Positions 39,028-39,032 of a stretch of 39,032 nt of DNA are shown here, in pieces (the stretch's first letter is position 1; each line of letters opens with the position of its first letter). Both the position numbers and the translations under genes were made by a program. The stretch comes from Desulfobacterales bacterium (GTDB taxonomy: Bacteria > Desulfobacterota > Desulfobacteria > Desulfobacterales > UBA2174_A): the NCBI GenBank assembly GCA_025454075.1, contig JALOPD010000041.1, positions 1 through 39,032 of the forward strand. Direction: 5' to 3'. The notes under the pieces are model-generated. The model saw nothing but the letters and a program-made list of their open reading frames with translations. It was not told where the DNA came from and ran no database searches.

Positions 39028-39032
39028 TCGAT

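Overview
The window is GC-rich chromosomal DNA that looks like a member of the Desulfobacterota (former Deltaproteobacteria, Desulfobacterales-like). The reasons are the gene mix (exported AmmeMemoRadiSam genes, paired bactofilins, a giant PilY1-type protein, a rubrerythrin without rubredoxin domain beside a tiny cysteine-rich metal-site protein) and the style of the intergenic repeats. I could not run a database search, so the taxonomic placement is inference. About 26 protein genes and one tRNA are supported. There is no CRISPR array, transposase, integrase or rRNA.

Layout. 1-1350: tRNA-Leu(UAA) and a response regulator with an HD-GYP domain, both on the minus strand. 1737-3606: a plus-strand operon maf-yggS-queH joined by ATGA overlaps. 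3932-5749: a membrane M48 peptidase with TPRs, closed by a strong hairpin. 5815-16385: a long minus-strand block: Mut7-C protein; ATP-grasp, dGTPase-like and broken UPF0280 genes; HIT, LapA-like and mutS; then an AMIN/amidase, an enoyl-CoA hydratase and a small membrane protein. 16630-23951: a plus-strand run of a membrane-anchored protein kinase (frameshifted near its C-terminus), a secreted Memo-AMMECR1 fusion, a membrane spermidine-synthase-like protein and a Tat-signal radical SAM enzyme. 23989-30110: a minus-strand block of two bactofilins and a 1673-residue PilY1-like protein. 30255-34918: plus-strand genes for an isoaspartate methyltransferase with a signal peptide, a second membrane spermidine-synthase-like protein, a small hypothetical protein and a YheT-family hydrolase. 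35106-39027: rubrerythrin-like protein (plus), then on the minus strand a small metal-site protein, a CNT nucleoside transporter, a methyltransferase and pdxA.

How the parts fit. The most interesting locus is 16630-23951. The three AmmeMemoRadiSam-related genes overlap or abut as one translationally coupled unit, and every product carries an export signal or many membrane segments, so the system appears to act at or outside the inner membrane. A second pair of the same flavour (signal-peptide Pcm plus a membrane spermidine-synthase-like protein) sits 7 kb downstream. Together they raise the question of how S-adenosylmethionine-type cofactors would be supplied outside the cytoplasm. The PilY1-like gene has a von Willebrand A domain that appears to be split by inserted repeat modules.

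Two genes look damaged: the kinase, by a single-base frameshift near 18715, and the UPF0280 gene, by a frameshift with a missing linker near 13740. Either could be real decay or an assembly error. Several intergenic regions carry inverted-repeat elements, including a related pair with conserved ends (3837-3932 and 13098-13190), a REP-like palindrome (33559-33608) and a 22-bp A/T-rich inverted repeat (15849-15927).
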